A DNA stretch of 64,000 bases from Eubacteriaceae bacterium (GTDB lineage: Bacteria > Bacillota > Clostridia > Peptostreptococcales > Anaerovoracaceae). The stretch covers positions 186,001 through 250,000 of the forward strand of contig CABIXY010000004.1 of NCBI GenBank assembly GCA_902362805.1, written 5' to 3'. Under the pieces are notes generated by a model. It was not told the DNA's origin. It searched no databases and saw nothing but the letters and a program-made list of their open reading frames with translations. Position numbers and translations under genes: made by a program. This document shows positions 34,631-42,435 of this stretch, in pieces; the stretch's first letter is position 1; each line of letters opens with the position of its first letter.

Positions 34631-35290
34631 ATGACATTGAACAAATATTTTGATCACACTTTGTTAAAGCCAGATGCAACAGATGCGCAGATTAAAGCGC
34701 TATGCCAAGAGGCAAAAGAATACGACTTCTATTCTGTCTGCATTAACTCCTGTCACGTCAACCTGGCGGCAAAAGAGCTTTCGGGCTGCAATGTGGAAAT
34801 TACCGCGGTTGTCGGGTTTCCTCTGGGAGCATGCACTTCAAAGACCAAGGCTTTTGAAGCTGAAGAAGCTTGCAAAGCTGGCGCCTCTGAAGTCGATATG
34901 GTGATGAACGTTGGAAAGTTAAAATCAGGGGACTATGACTATGTACTGGCAGACATCGAGAAGGTCGTGGATGCTGCATCAGAGTACGGTTCAATCGTAA
35001 AAGTCATTTTGGAGACAGGCCTTCTCACGCCAGAAGAAATCGTCAAAGGTTGTCAGCTTGCTGCCCAAGGTGGCGCTCATTTTGTCAAGACTTCGACAGG
35101 TTTTAGCAGCGGAGGCGCGACAACAGAAGTTGTGCGTCTGATGAAAGAGACCATTGGAGATGTATTGAAAATCAAAGCTGCAGGCGGAATCCGGGACTAT
35201 GAGGCCGCAAAAGAAATGATTGAGGCTGGAGCGGATAGACTGGGAGCCAGCGCATCCGTCAAAATCATGAAACAAGCAGAGAATAAATAA
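34631..35290 (+). CDS. deoC: Deoxyribose-phosphate aldolase
   Basis: Splits deoxyribose 5-phosphate into acetaldehyde and glyceraldehyde 3-phosphate in nucleoside use. The TIM barrel shows DHTLLKPDAT, VVGFPLGA, MVMNVGKLKSGD, VKVILETGLL, the catalytic region FVKTSTGFSSGGAT (Schiff-base Lys in VKTSTGF) and KIKAAGGIRDYEAA. The 219-residue length is standard. It stands alone, with GGGAGGATTTTATAATG at the start and a bidirectional terminator behind it. Confidence 0.95.
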   Translation: MTLNKYFDHTLLKPDATDAQIKALCQEAKEYDFYSVCINSCHVNLAAKELSGCNVEITAVVGFPLGACTSKTKAFEAEEACKAGASEVDMVMNVGKLKSGDYDYVLADIEKVVDAASEYGSIVKVILETGLLTPEEIVKGCQLAAQGGAHFVKTSTGFSSGGATTEVVRLMKETIGDVLKIKAAGGIRDYEAAKEMIEAGADRLGASASVKIMKQAENK

Positions 35291-35292
35291 TA

Positions 35293-35336
35293 AATAACAG
35301 CCCTTTCGCATAAATCGACAGGGCTGTTATTTTTAT
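35293..35336. terminator. Bidirectional terminator between deoC and the FtsX-type gene
   Basis: Stem AATAACAGCCC/GGGCTGTTATT (35293-35303, 35321-35331) with T runs on the plus side and A/T on the minus side. It serves deoC and the convergent permease gene. Confidence 0.85.
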
Positions 35337-35340
35337 TAGT

Positions 35341-36480
35341 TTATTCCGTCATGATTTCTTTAAGAGGTACCTTCACGATTTTGATGGAGTAGCAATACAT
35401 GATAAATTCATAAGTGATGATGAAAGAGACGATGGAAATCCACATCGCTCGATCATCAAAGTGATATTCCGGTACGTTTTCGACATCGCTGTAGACGACA
35501 GCTAGCATGGTTTTCAGTAACACGTATTGATACACCGTCCCAAGCACAACGCCAATATAAGCGATGGGGCGATATCCGCCCAGAATGGCTCTGCTGCACT
35601 GATTGAGAGGATACCCCATAGAACGCATCATGGCAATGGTCTTTGTGTTGGCATTGACTACCGTGGTGATGGCCAGAAAGAGAGTCGTACCGGCAAGAAT
35701 AAGTCCGATCACAATCAAGATTGCCGTGAACATCACACTGGCAATCTCTTTCATGCTGAAAGACATCTGCATCATTGAAGAATAACAGAACGAAGCAAAG
35801 CCAACAAAGAAGGCCAGCGATATGCGGCTTCTAACGATAGAGTGTTTTAGTTCCCAAAGAAAAGGCCCTTCTTTTTCTTTGGAACGGCGTGCTTTTATTT
35901 TTAGTTCAATGGTTCCTTGCAGCAATGACAGTACCGGCCTTTTCATCCGATGTCTCGCATAGAATACAGAAAGAAGAGAAAAGACCATCGTTGGTAAAAT
36001 GACAAGGCAGACAAGCAGTACGGGATGGAACTGCACAGTAAAATGGGGCAGTATTTGATCTTCGTTCATCACTTTATAAAAGGTGGGCATCAGAAGGAAC
36101 GAGGCGCTGAATCCAACAGATGTTCCCAGGAAGATACTGCTGCCAAATACCCAGAACCCTTTGGCAATCTTCATATCCGAGTATCCCAATGCCTTTAAAA
36201 GACCCAGTTCTTTTCCATGGGCATCGATATAATGTTTAATGTAGAAAAACAGCATGACAATAGAGGTGACCAGCAGACAGCCTCCACTGACGGCGCTGAT
36301 CAATTTTCCTGTCGATACCTGTGCGTGATAAAACATGGTCATGGCCCCATCTGTGAGAGCAGGTTTTACACTGACAATATCCAAATTGAAGTTCAGGAAA
36401 AGTGTACACACGAAGACTGCACAACTGGAAATGATGAATATGCCAATCAGCTTTGCAGCATCTTTCATACCAATGATCAT
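35341..36480 (-). CDS. FtsX-like ABC permease
   Basis: Membrane half of a MacB/LolCDE-type ABC system. About 379 residues from MIIGMKDAAKLI at 36480, preceded by GGTGGTGATGAG; an earlier Met would overlap the ATPase gene. Hydrophobic segments are at about 8-28, 60-85, 110-135 and 165-190, then again in the second half (FAILIVIGLILAGTTLFLA and onwards), so it is an FtsX duplicated form. ELGLLKALGYSDMKIAKGF and ANTKTIAMMRSMGYPLNQC are the FtsX cytoplasmic hinge sequences of the two halves. Unlike BceB it lacks a large extracellular insert. Confidence 0.85.
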   Translation of the reverse strand: MIIGMKDAAKLIGIFIISSCAVFVCTLFLNFNLDIVSVKPALTDGAMTMFYHAQVSTGKLISAVSGGCLLVTSIVMLFFYIKHYIDAHGKELGLLKALGYSDMKIAKGFWVFGSSIFLGTSVGFSASFLLMPTFYKVMNEDQILPHFTVQFHPVLLVCLVILPTMVFSLLSVFYARHRMKRPVLSLLQGTIELKIKARRSKEKEGPFLWELKHSIVRSRISLAFFVGFASFCYSSMMQMSFSMKEIASVMFTAILIVIGLILAGTTLFLAITTVVNANTKTIAMMRSMGYPLNQCSRAILGGYRPIAYIGVVLGTVYQYVLLKTMLAVVYSDVENVPEYHFDDRAMWISIVSFIITYEFIMYCYSIKIVKVPLKEIMTE

Positions 36481-36484
36481 CTCA

Positions 36485-37177
36485 TCACCACCCGATCTCA
36501 TACGCAGTCTTCTGCTTTTCATTTTTATAAGTGTCTGTAATCTTGCCGCTATTCATTCTGATCACTGTTTTCGCCATCTCTGCAATGTTCAAATTATGCG
36601 TTACCATCACAATTGTAAAGTGGTATTCTCTCTGCAGCATGCAAATGTAATTCAGCACCATGCGTCCAGTTTCTTCGTCTAAAGCACCTGTCGGTTCGTC
36701 AAGAAACAGTACCTTTGGTTTCTTAGCCAATGCTCTGGCTACAGAAACTCTTTGCTGCTCTCCCCCACTCAGCTCGCCTGGCAGTTTACGCATCTTATCG
36801 CCAAGGCCGACATCTTTTATAATCTGCCGATAGTGCTGATTGTCAGCTAAATCGGCACCCATTCTTACATTTTTATCGATATTCATATTTGGAAGCAGGT
36901 AATACTGTTGAAAGATGAAGCCGACATTTTCTTTACGGAACTGTGTCAATTCACGGTCAGACAACTGGGTGATATCCCTCTGATCATAGCACACACTCCC
37001 ACTGTCAGGACGTTCAAGACCAGAGATAATATTGAGAAGCGTGGATTTGCCTGAACCAGAGGCACCGACAATGACTACAAAATCCTCCTCTTTGATGTCC
37101 AGTGAAATTCCTTTTAAAACTTGAAACTTGGACTCACCGCTCCCGTACCATTTTGTAATATCATGTATTTCAATCAT
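36485..37177 (-). CDS. ABC transporter ATP-binding protein, MacB/LolD class
   Basis: ATPase paired with the FtsX-like permease. Walker [13 protein letters not shown] (about residue 40), Q-loop [12 protein letters not shown], signature [16 protein letters not shown], Walker [15 protein letters not shown], switch His [10 protein letters not shown]. The start [12 protein letters not shown] at 37177 overlaps the TetR stop region and has GGAGAAAGAA upstream; longer starts reach into the TetR gene. About 230 residues, standard for the class. Confidence 0.93.
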   Translation of the reverse strand: MIEIHDITKWYGSGESKFQVLKGISLDIKEEDFVVIVGASGSGKSTLLNIISGLERPDSGSVCYDQRDITQLSDRELTQFRKENVGFIFQQYYLLPNMNIDKNVRMGADLADNQHYRQIIKDVGLGDKMRKLPGELSGGEQQRVSVARALAKKPKVLFLDEPTGALDEETGRMVLNYICMLQREYHFTIVMVTHNLNIAEMAKTVIRMNSGKITDTYKNEKQKTAYEIGW

Positions 37178-37751
37178 GTTCTTTCTCCTGTTTTTCCCGC
37201 TGTAAAAGACCGACAAAGACTTCTGTCAGCATATCGTTCATTTCACTCTCATCAAACGCACATACCTTTGTTGCGCAGAGGGAAGCGATTCCGTGCGTGT
37301 AAATCCACAGATGGCGATATAACCTCTCTGCAGTTCTCTCATCTACACCGTACTCCTCCATAATAGAAAGATAAATATTTTGATAATTCTGGTCGATCAA
37401 AGACAATACCTCAGACAAGTTAGGAATTTCTTTCTGTTCTGACATGAAGAGAAGCTGGAAGAGTTTTGGCTCGTTTACAGCAAAGTGGATATATTGCATG
37501 CCTACGTGTTTAAAAGCTGGCTTTTGTTCCAACCCCTGCCTGACATACTCATTATAAAGTCTCTTGGCGGCATCGATCACTTCCCGCTGAACCTCCTCCA
37601 TATTCCGAAACACGGTAAAGATCGGTCTGGCCGAACTATTCAGCGCAGCGCCGATTGCCCTGGCGCTGACAGCGTTAATTCCACTCGCTCTAGTTATTTT
37701 CAGCGCGGCAGAAACGATTTCCTCCTTTGTAAATTTTGCTTTCGGTGGCAT
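37170..37751 (-). CDS. TetR/AcrR-family regulator
   Basis: A 193-residue repressor candidate for the ABC genes downstream. The N-terminal helix-turn-helix is KFTKEEIVSAALKITRASG followed by AVSARAIGAALNSSARPIFTVF. The C-terminal ligand domain is helical (WG-type ending with HGIASLCATKVCAFDESEMND). It is co-transcribed with the ABC pair. The upstream region has the palindrome AAAACATATGTTTT (37784-37797), a likely binding site. The inducer is unknown. Confidence 0.88.
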   Translation of the reverse strand: MPPKAKFTKEEIVSAALKITRASGINAVSARAIGAALNSSARPIFTVFRNMEEVQREVIDAAKRLYNEYVRQGLEQKPAFKHVGMQYIHFAVNEPKLFQLLFMSEQKEIPNLSEVLSLIDQNYQNIYLSIMEEYGVDERTAERLYRHLWIYTHGIASLCATKVCAFDESEMNDMLTEVFVGLLQREKQEKEHD

Positions 37752-37783
37752 TTCTTTCCTCCTTTTAATAAAACTTTCGTTTT

Positions 37784-37797
37784 AAAACATATGTTTT
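37784..37797. promoter_or_regulatory. Operator candidate upstream of the TetR gene
   Basis: Perfect 14-bp palindrome AAAACATATGTTTT. It lies 33 bp before the start codon inside a wider AT-rich inverted region (AATAAAAC... GTTTTATT). Confidence 0.5.
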
Positions 37798-37881
37798 ATT
37801 ATAACTGTTACAGAAAGAAAGTCAAGGCCCCTGGCTTTTTTATTTGTGTATCAGAGCAATCTCATCCACTCGTTTTCTACA

Positions 37882-37910
37882 TAAAAACAGCAGCGGCTCA
37901 ACCGCTGCTG
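37882..37910 (-). terminator. Intrinsic terminator after the J-like membrane protein gene
   Basis: Stem CAGCAGCGG/CCGCTGCTG (37888-37896, 37902-37910) followed on the minus strand by TTTTTAT. A second hairpin GCGGAA/TTCCGC lies nearer the stop (37931-37948). Confidence 0.8.
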
Positions 37911-37961
37911 TTCCTGCTTATCCCTTTAAAGCGGAACGAAACTTCCGCATTTTGTTAAAAA

Positions 37962-39215
37962 TTACGATTCCTCATCGCCGTCAAGAATACCGTTCTCTCG
38001 ATAGTATTTATTGATGAACTTCAGGTAATCTAGAAAGTCGGCAATCGTTTTATCGGTATAAGGATTGATCCTACCTTCCGCTTCGGCTTCTGACATGAAC
38101 CCATAAAAAGCCAGAATCTGCGTCATCTGCTCTTCATAGGATGCACTGGTATCCGTATAAAACTCTCCATAATTGTCATACAGATATTGGGTAACCTCCT
38201 CTACGTCATTCATTTCCAGATAATTCTTGGCGAAGCGGTCTGCCGCTTTCTTCACGTCATCTTCGCTGTAACCATAAGAGGTGTAGGAATTTACATAATC
38301 CTGTTCATAGAGCAGATTATTGACTTCTATCGCAGTATTATAAACACGCTCATCTCTGTCCGTGTTGTATGTATAACTATAACTGGTGGTATCCTCATAA
38401 TCATCATAGCTGTAATCGTCGCTCCCGTCGTCACACATGCTGACAAACATGATTACCACTCCGATTAGCAGAGCGATAATCATTCCTGCTACTGAACCGC
38501 CTTTTACGGTAGCGCTGTCACTGCTGTTGTATACTGGTTTATCCGCCCCGGTAGGCGTCTCTATGACCCTGCCACTTCCACTGCCATCCAGTCTCGGTGA
38601 ATTGACTGGATGCGGCGTCGGTTCAACGATTCTGCCGCTCTGATCACTGTCCAGCCTACGCACATTGGCAGAGGTTCCTGCAGGCGTCTCATGCCTTTCC
38701 TCCGGGTCCCTGTCTCGCTGTTCAGAAGATTTGCCAATGTCTTCCACAAGACCGCCTACATTTTCTGAGACAGTGGTTTTAAGGTTATCCATCTTATCTC
38801 TTAATTTTGATATATCCGGCGCTTTGAAACGACGATCTTCGCCCGTTCTGGCAGCTCGATCCCTATCTCGTTCAAATTTATCGTGGTCGTAATTCTCCGG
38901 TCTATAGACCTTCGGTTTGTAGTCCTCCGGCTCATAGTCGTCTGGTTCGTAGTCCGCAGGCCGATCATCTTCATGGACGAAGTCTTCCTGTCGATCAAAG
39001 GTTTCTTCGTAATCGTCATATGCGGGGACGTTGCCGGCCATACTGTAGGCAGCGTCATAGGCAGCTTTCAATTCTGAAGTCTTTTTTCTCACATAGTCAG
39101 GATCGTCGTCATAATCTGACGACTTATATTTGCGGAGCCTCAGTTCATAGGCCTGCTTCACTTGTTCTTTGGTTGCATCTTCTCTGAGTCCTAATAATGC
39201 AAAATTCCTATTCAT
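37962..39215 (-). CDS. Membrane protein with an N-terminal J-like domain and a helical C-terminal domain
   Basis: About 417 residues. The N-terminal 65 residues look like a DnaJ fold (NFALLGLREDATKEQVKQAY... SELKAAYDAAYSM) but the HPD tripeptide that activates Hsp70 is missing. A long, charged Asp/Tyr/Arg-rich linker follows (residues 75-235), then a single membrane helix (SVAGMIIALLIGVVIMFVSM) and an outside Tyr/Asp-rich stretch with a C-terminal helical domain. Start MNRNFALLGL at 39215 is taken because the upstream 20 residues are not J-like. Function unknown; it is the neighbour of a secreted amidase-Fn3 protein. Confidence 0.65.
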   Translation of the reverse strand: MNRNFALLGLREDATKEQVKQAYELRLRKYKSSDYDDDPDYVRKKTSELKAAYDAAYSMAGNVPAYDDYEETFDRQEDFVHEDDRPADYEPDDYEPEDYKPKVYRPENYDHDKFERDRDRAARTGEDRRFKAPDISKLRDKMDNLKTTVSENVGGLVEDIGKSSEQRDRDPEERHETPAGTSANVRRLDSDQSGRIVEPTPHPVNSPRLDGSGSGRVIETPTGADKPVYNSSDSATVKGGSVAGMIIALLIGVVIMFVSMCDDGSDDYSYDDYEDTTSYSYTYNTDRDERVYNTAIEVNNLLYEQDYVNSYTSYGYSEDDVKKAADRFAKNYLEMNDVEEVTQYLYDNYGEFYTDTSASYEEQMTQILAFYGFMSEAEAEGRINPYTDKTIADFLDYLKFINKYYRENGILDGDEES

Positions 39216-39310
39216 ACTGTACCTCTTTTTTATCAACAGATACAACTTATTAGCTATATTATACAATGATATCAAAAAAGTATCAATATACCATATGAAA
39301 TAATTAGAAG

Positions 39311-40204
39311 TTATCCACTGCTTTTCGCTGATACCATGGAACTGAATTTTCCATCATTTTTTAAGCAGTTTACCTCTTTGTACGGTTTAACTTTATAATA
39401 ATATTTTTTCCCAGTGCTCTTTACGGTATCAGTATACGTGGTCTTTTTAACCGAAGCGATGCAGACATAAGTTCCCGATTTGCTAGGCGCTCGATATACT
39501 TTATACCCTGTGGCTGTCGATAGTTTCTTCCAGCTGATGATTATTCTTTTGTTGGCGGTTCCTTTTGCTTTAACCCCCAGCACCTTTCCAGTATAATTGC
39601 GATAACCGTTCTCCTCTGATTTAAAGTGAATGGCATAAAGAGAAATCGAATTCTTACTTGCACCGCATTTACTGCATTTGATTTTGCAGGCCACTTTATT
39701 GTTGACTGCTGCATTGTGGGCATAGCAAGTCATCCATCCGGGATATTTGCCCTCAGCGGTACCATTTGCTCCATTGCAAAGGGAAAGATGGAATTCCCGT
39801 TTTGGGCATTTTTCATTATTACATCGATAGAGAATGATATCACCCGGCGCAATCTTCCCTTTGTTATCATCCTCTTTAATACCATGATAATCGCCATAGT
39901 AAATCGAAGTTTTCAATTTATATACAACAGCATAACCATTTTTGACGAGATAATCTTTATACTGTTTTGCCGTGTAATTATAGGTTCGATTACTGTCTCT
40001 GGGGATTCCTGCAGACTCTACGCATCTCCTGACAAACGCAACACAGTCGCCTTTTCCGTCGTTCCAGTGATTTTCAGCATAGGTGAGTGCTTTGGCAGAA
40101 TTATAATGTATCGCGCTGGCTCCATATACCGATACTCTTGCGGTTGGCAAAAAAAGCATCGAAAGTGTGATAGTCAAAAGCAGACTGAATACTTTTTTCT
40201 TCAT
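39311..40204 (-). CDS. Secreted amidase-like protein with a C-terminal Fn3 domain
   Basis: Signal peptide MKKKVFSLLLTITLSMLFLP at the start (about residues 1-27, ending near GAS). Residues 30-200 match the putative amidase/NlpC-like fold used by wall hydrolases: YNSAKALTYAENHWNDGKGD-CVAFVRRC, where the Asp-Cys is the expected nucleophile region. Residues about 215-297 form an Fn3 domain (VLGVKAKGTANKRIIISWKK... KKYYYKVKPYK). The start at 40204 has GGAG upstream; a longer frame begins before it. It is likely a cell-wall or exported peptidase-type enzyme; the substrate is inferred. Confidence 0.75.
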   Translation of the reverse strand: MKKKVFSLLLTITLSMLFLPTARVSVYGASAIHYNSAKALTYAENHWNDGKGDCVAFVRRCVESAGIPRDSNRTYNYTAKQYKDYLVKNGYAVVYKLKTSIYYGDYHGIKEDDNKGKIAPGDIILYRCNNEKCPKREFHLSLCNGANGTAEGKYPGWMTCYAHNAAVNNKVACKIKCSKCGASKNSISLYAIHFKSEENGYRNYTGKVLGVKAKGTANKRIIISWKKLSTATGYKVYRAPSKSGTYVCIASVKKTTYTDTVKSTGKKYYYKVKPYKEVNCLKNDGKFSSMVSAKSSG

Positions 40205-40237
40205 AATTACACTCCTTCTTTCTGATAATTTCATCAT

Positions 40238-40527
40238 ACAATAGTCCGTCCCCTATGACAATGCTTTTTAGGCACTGGGCACGACAAATATAGGAGAATT
40301 GCCTGCGTTGAGCGGCAGATATAATTTTTTCCATTCAGTTTCTGGTCGGAGTAGTGAGACTTATGCGTATGCTTCGCATCCGCCGTGCTTCATCTCCCCT
40401 TTCGGTCGATTCGCACCGCTCCCTATTCGATGGTTCACTGAACCATCTCACTTCACGCTCGCGCTCTTTCGAGTTCGAGTCTCTATTTCATAAAAAAACA
40501 GAGAGGTGCATAGCGCCTCTCTGTTTT
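40238..40527. other. Intergenic region with a copied tRNA-Pro 3' fragment
   Basis: No protein gene seen. It contains GGTCGGAGTAGTGAGACT at 40344-40361, a second copy of the tRNA-Pro 3' end, and GAGTTCGAGTCTC at 40471-40483, an inverted T-arm fragment. The terminator of the tRNA is at 40491-40524. The rest is simple sequence. Confidence 0.6.
40491..40524 (-). terminator. Terminator of tRNA-Pro
   Basis: Stem ACAGAGAGG/CCTCTCTGT (40498-40506, 40516-40524) followed on the minus strand by TTTTTT, directly behind the encoded CCA. Confidence 0.85.
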
Positions 40528-40603
40528 TGGTCGGAGTAGTGAGACTCGAACTCACGGCCTCTGCGTCCCGAACGCAGCGCGCTACCAACTGCGCCATACC
40601 CCG
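40528..40603 (-). tRNA. tRNA-Pro (anticodon CGG)
   Basis: 76 nt with encoded CCA. Acceptor CGGGGTA/TACTCCG with discriminator A, D-arm, anticodon stem CTGCG/CGCAG around TTCGGGA (anticodon CGG), T-loop GTTCGAG. Conserved positions of the T- and D-loops are present. A terminator follows immediately. Confidence 0.93.
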
Positions 40604-40666
40604 CCAACGAATAATATTGTACCACAAATTTCAAAAAAAGGAAGTACCTAAAAAAGAAAATTTTTC

Positions 40667-40697
40667 TTGACTCTGACGTAACGTCAGCCTTTATGAT
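40667..40697 (+). promoter_or_regulatory. MerR-type promoter with 19-bp spacer
   Basis: TTGACT (40667-40672), 19 bp, TATGAT (40692-40697). The spacer holds the perfect palindrome CTGACGT-A-ACGTCAG (40673-40687). This overlong spacer with a central dyad is the hallmark of MerR-controlled promoters. Confidence 0.8.
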
Positions 40698-40725
40698 ATA
40701 CTTATCAAGAGGAGGTTTGATATCA

Positions 40726-41451
40726 ATGATGACAGTTAATGAAGTAAGCAAGTTAAGCGGAATCAGTGTGCGCACACTGCATTACTACGATCAGATCGGA
40801 CTGCTGCGTCCCGACCAGGTCAGTGAAGCTGGTTACAGACTATATGGTCAGCATGCTTTGGAGCGGCTGCAGCAGATTTTGCTCTTCCGCCAGTTGGAAT
40901 TTCCACTGAAAGAAATCAAGTCCATCGTAGATAGTCCCGATTTTAATAAGCAAGAAGCCCTCGATCAGCAGATTGAGATGCTGAGACTACAGCAGGAGCA
41001 TCTTTCAGGGCTCATCGACCTCGCCCTTGAAATCAAAAAGAATGGAGTAAATAAAATGGATTTTAAACCTTTTGATACGTCAAAGATAGACGAATACGCA
41101 AAAGAAGCAAAGGAACGCTGGGGCGACTCCGCCGCATATCAGGAAAGCGCCAGGAAAACGAAGAATTATACGAAGGAGGATTGGAACATGGCAAATGAAC
41201 AGATGACATCTGTCTTTGCTGAACTCGGTAAGCTGAAAGATCTGCCGCCGGAAAGCCAGGAGGCACAGCTAGCAGTCAAGAAACTGCAGGATTTCATCAG
41301 CCAGTTCTACTACCCTTGTAACAAGGACATTTTAGCCGGATTAGGTCAGATGTACACTGCTGACCAGCGTTTCAAAGACAATATCGACAAAATGGGCGGA
41401 AGTGGCACCGCTGAGTTTACCGCAAAGGCCATCGCCTGCTACTGCAGGTAA
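40726..41451 (+). CDS. MerR-family regulator with TipA-type ligand domain
   Basis: N-terminal MerR helix-turn-helix (VNEVSKLSGISVRTLHYYDQIGLL, about residues 4-27) and coiled coil (DQQIEMLRLQQEHLSGLID), then a TipAS-type domain (residues about 105-240) with ERWGDSAAYQESARKT and NKDILAGLGQMYTADQRFKDNID. TipAS domains bind thiopeptide-like or other small molecules, and the same promoter is self-activated. The ATG at 40726 follows AGGAGG by 10 bp. No obvious partner gene is on the same strand before the terminator, so the regulator stands alone. Confidence 0.9.
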   Translation: MMTVNEVSKLSGISVRTLHYYDQIGLLRPDQVSEAGYRLYGQHALERLQQILLFRQLEFPLKEIKSIVDSPDFNKQEALDQQIEMLRLQQEHLSGLIDLALEIKKNGVNKMDFKPFDTSKIDEYAKEAKERWGDSAAYQESARKTKNYTKEDWNMANEQMTSVFAELGKLKDLPPESQEAQLAVKKLQDFISQFYYPCNKDILAGLGQMYTADQRFKDNIDKMGGSGTAEFTAKAIACYCR

Positions 41452-41465
41452 TACAAATCAAACCT

Positions 41466-41500
41466 AATAGCGAAGTGGTTTATGCTGCTTCGCTATTTTG
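41466..41500 (+). terminator. Terminator of the TipA-type MerR gene
   Basis: Stem AATAGCGAAG/CTTCGCTATT (41466-41475, 41488-41497) followed by TTG. It lies 14 bp after the stop. Confidence 0.75.
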
Positions 41501-41570
41501 TTACGCAGAATCCGCTCGCCTCCTGCTTTTCGTTAAGCAAAACCGGGCGGCAGCAAAGCACATGCGTAAC
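41500..41570. repeat. 71-bp repeat, copy 1, with GTTACGCA/TGCGTAAC ends
   Basis: The unit starts GTTACGCA and ends TGCGTAAC (8-bp inverted ends). Inside is CTGCTTTTCGTTAAGC-AAAACCGGGC-GGCAGCAAAGC. It is matched by a second unit of the same length 24 bp on. Confidence 0.7.
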
Positions 41571-41594
41571 ACCCCCTTTGCATTTGGGGGTACC

Positions 41595-41665
41595 GTTACG
41601 CAAGATTAGCCCGTTTCCCGCTTTTCGTTAAGCAAAACCGGGCAGCAGCAAAGCGTATGCGTAAC
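41595..41665. repeat. 71-bp repeat, copy 2, same orientation
   Basis: Same 8-bp ends and the same core (CGCTTTTCGTTAAGC-AAAACCGGGC-AGCAGCAAAGC). Copies 1 and 2 differ in scattered positions only. The 24-bp spacer holds a small hairpin CCCCC/GGGGG (41572-41590). Confidence 0.7.
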
Positions 41666-41689
41666 ACCCCGCCGCGCCAGGCCTCAGCC

Positions 41690-42274
41690 CTACAGTTTCC
41701 AGCTGAACAAGCCATCTTTACTGCAGCCAAACAGCAGTTTCCCCCTGCCTCGCTTTGGAAAGCGGACTTCGCCGCCCTGCTCAGGGTACAATCTGACCAA
41801 AGTCACCCGGTCGTAATCGAGATATGCAAAGAAATTCAAAAAATGGTCTTTGCTCATCTCGTGTTCAAAGGTAATGTAGTAGTCGTCTTCAATTACCTCA
41901 ACGTGAAGCTGATGTTCCGCATCCGCCGTCTTGCTCACAAGCGGTTCCAGCTTTCTGCCGCAGCAGGAAATCTCCGCATCGCCAGTGGCTGTCAAGATAT
42001 TCCCGCACATGGGACAGACATAAAATTTCGCCCTCTTCATATTCCCTCCATCTGCACTGTTGGGAGAAAGATCTCCTGCCAGTATTTTCTCTATGTTTAC
42101 GCCAAATACTTCTGAGAGGCTCCCCAGCAGAGACACGTCCGGACAGCCCTGCCCTCTCTCCCACTTTGAAATGGCTTTATTGCTGATAAAGAGCTTGTCG
42201 GCAAGTTCCTGCTGTGTCATAGCTGCCTCTTTTCGCAGCTGATAGATTACACTGCCTACTTTTTCATAATTCAT
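41690..42274 (-). CDS. XRE-family regulator with a C-terminal zinc-ribbon-like domain
   Basis: About 195 residues. N-terminal helix-turn-helix (VGSVIYQLRKEAAMTQQELA, then FISNKAISKWERGQG; residues 4-60). The middle has CPMCGNILTATGDAEISCCG (residues about 95-115), a metal-binding Cys cluster, and the C-terminal part is beta-rich (YYITFEHEMSKDHFLNF). This combination is common in Bacillota, sometimes annotated as XRE with desulfoferrodoxin-like C-terminus. Start MNYEKVGSV at 42274 with GGGAGGTG upstream. It is divergent from the AEP operon, so it is a candidate regulator of it. Confidence 0.85.
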   Translation of the reverse strand: MNYEKVGSVIYQLRKEAAMTQQELADKLFISNKAISKWERGQGCPDVSLLGSLSEVFGVNIEKILAGDLSPNSADGGNMKRAKFYVCPMCGNILTATGDAEISCCGRKLEPLVSKTADAEHQLHVEVIEDDYYITFEHEMSKDHFLNFFAYLDYDRVTLVRLYPEQGGEVRFPKRGRGKLLFGCSKDGLFSWKL

Positions 42275-42435
42275 AAATTCACCTCCCATCTGCTTTAGTA
42301 TATCCCAAATTCACATGCCAGGCAATCCACCCACCGTAGAGTTTTACACTTTACAAAATTTTAACTCTTTTGCGAAAGAGGATTTTACATTGGCATGCTA
42401 TACTGAGCCAGAATTTGAAGATAGGAGATAGATAC
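42275..42435. promoter_or_regulatory. Divergent control region between the XRE gene and the AEP operon
   Basis: About 160 bp. It contains TATACT at 42399-42404 region as the best -10 for the AEP operon (its -35 is weak), a small palindrome CTCTTT-TGCG-AAAGAG near 42365-42380 that could bind the XRE protein, and an inverted pair CATGCCA/TGGCATG about 80 bp apart. None of these assignments has direct proof. Confidence 0.4.
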
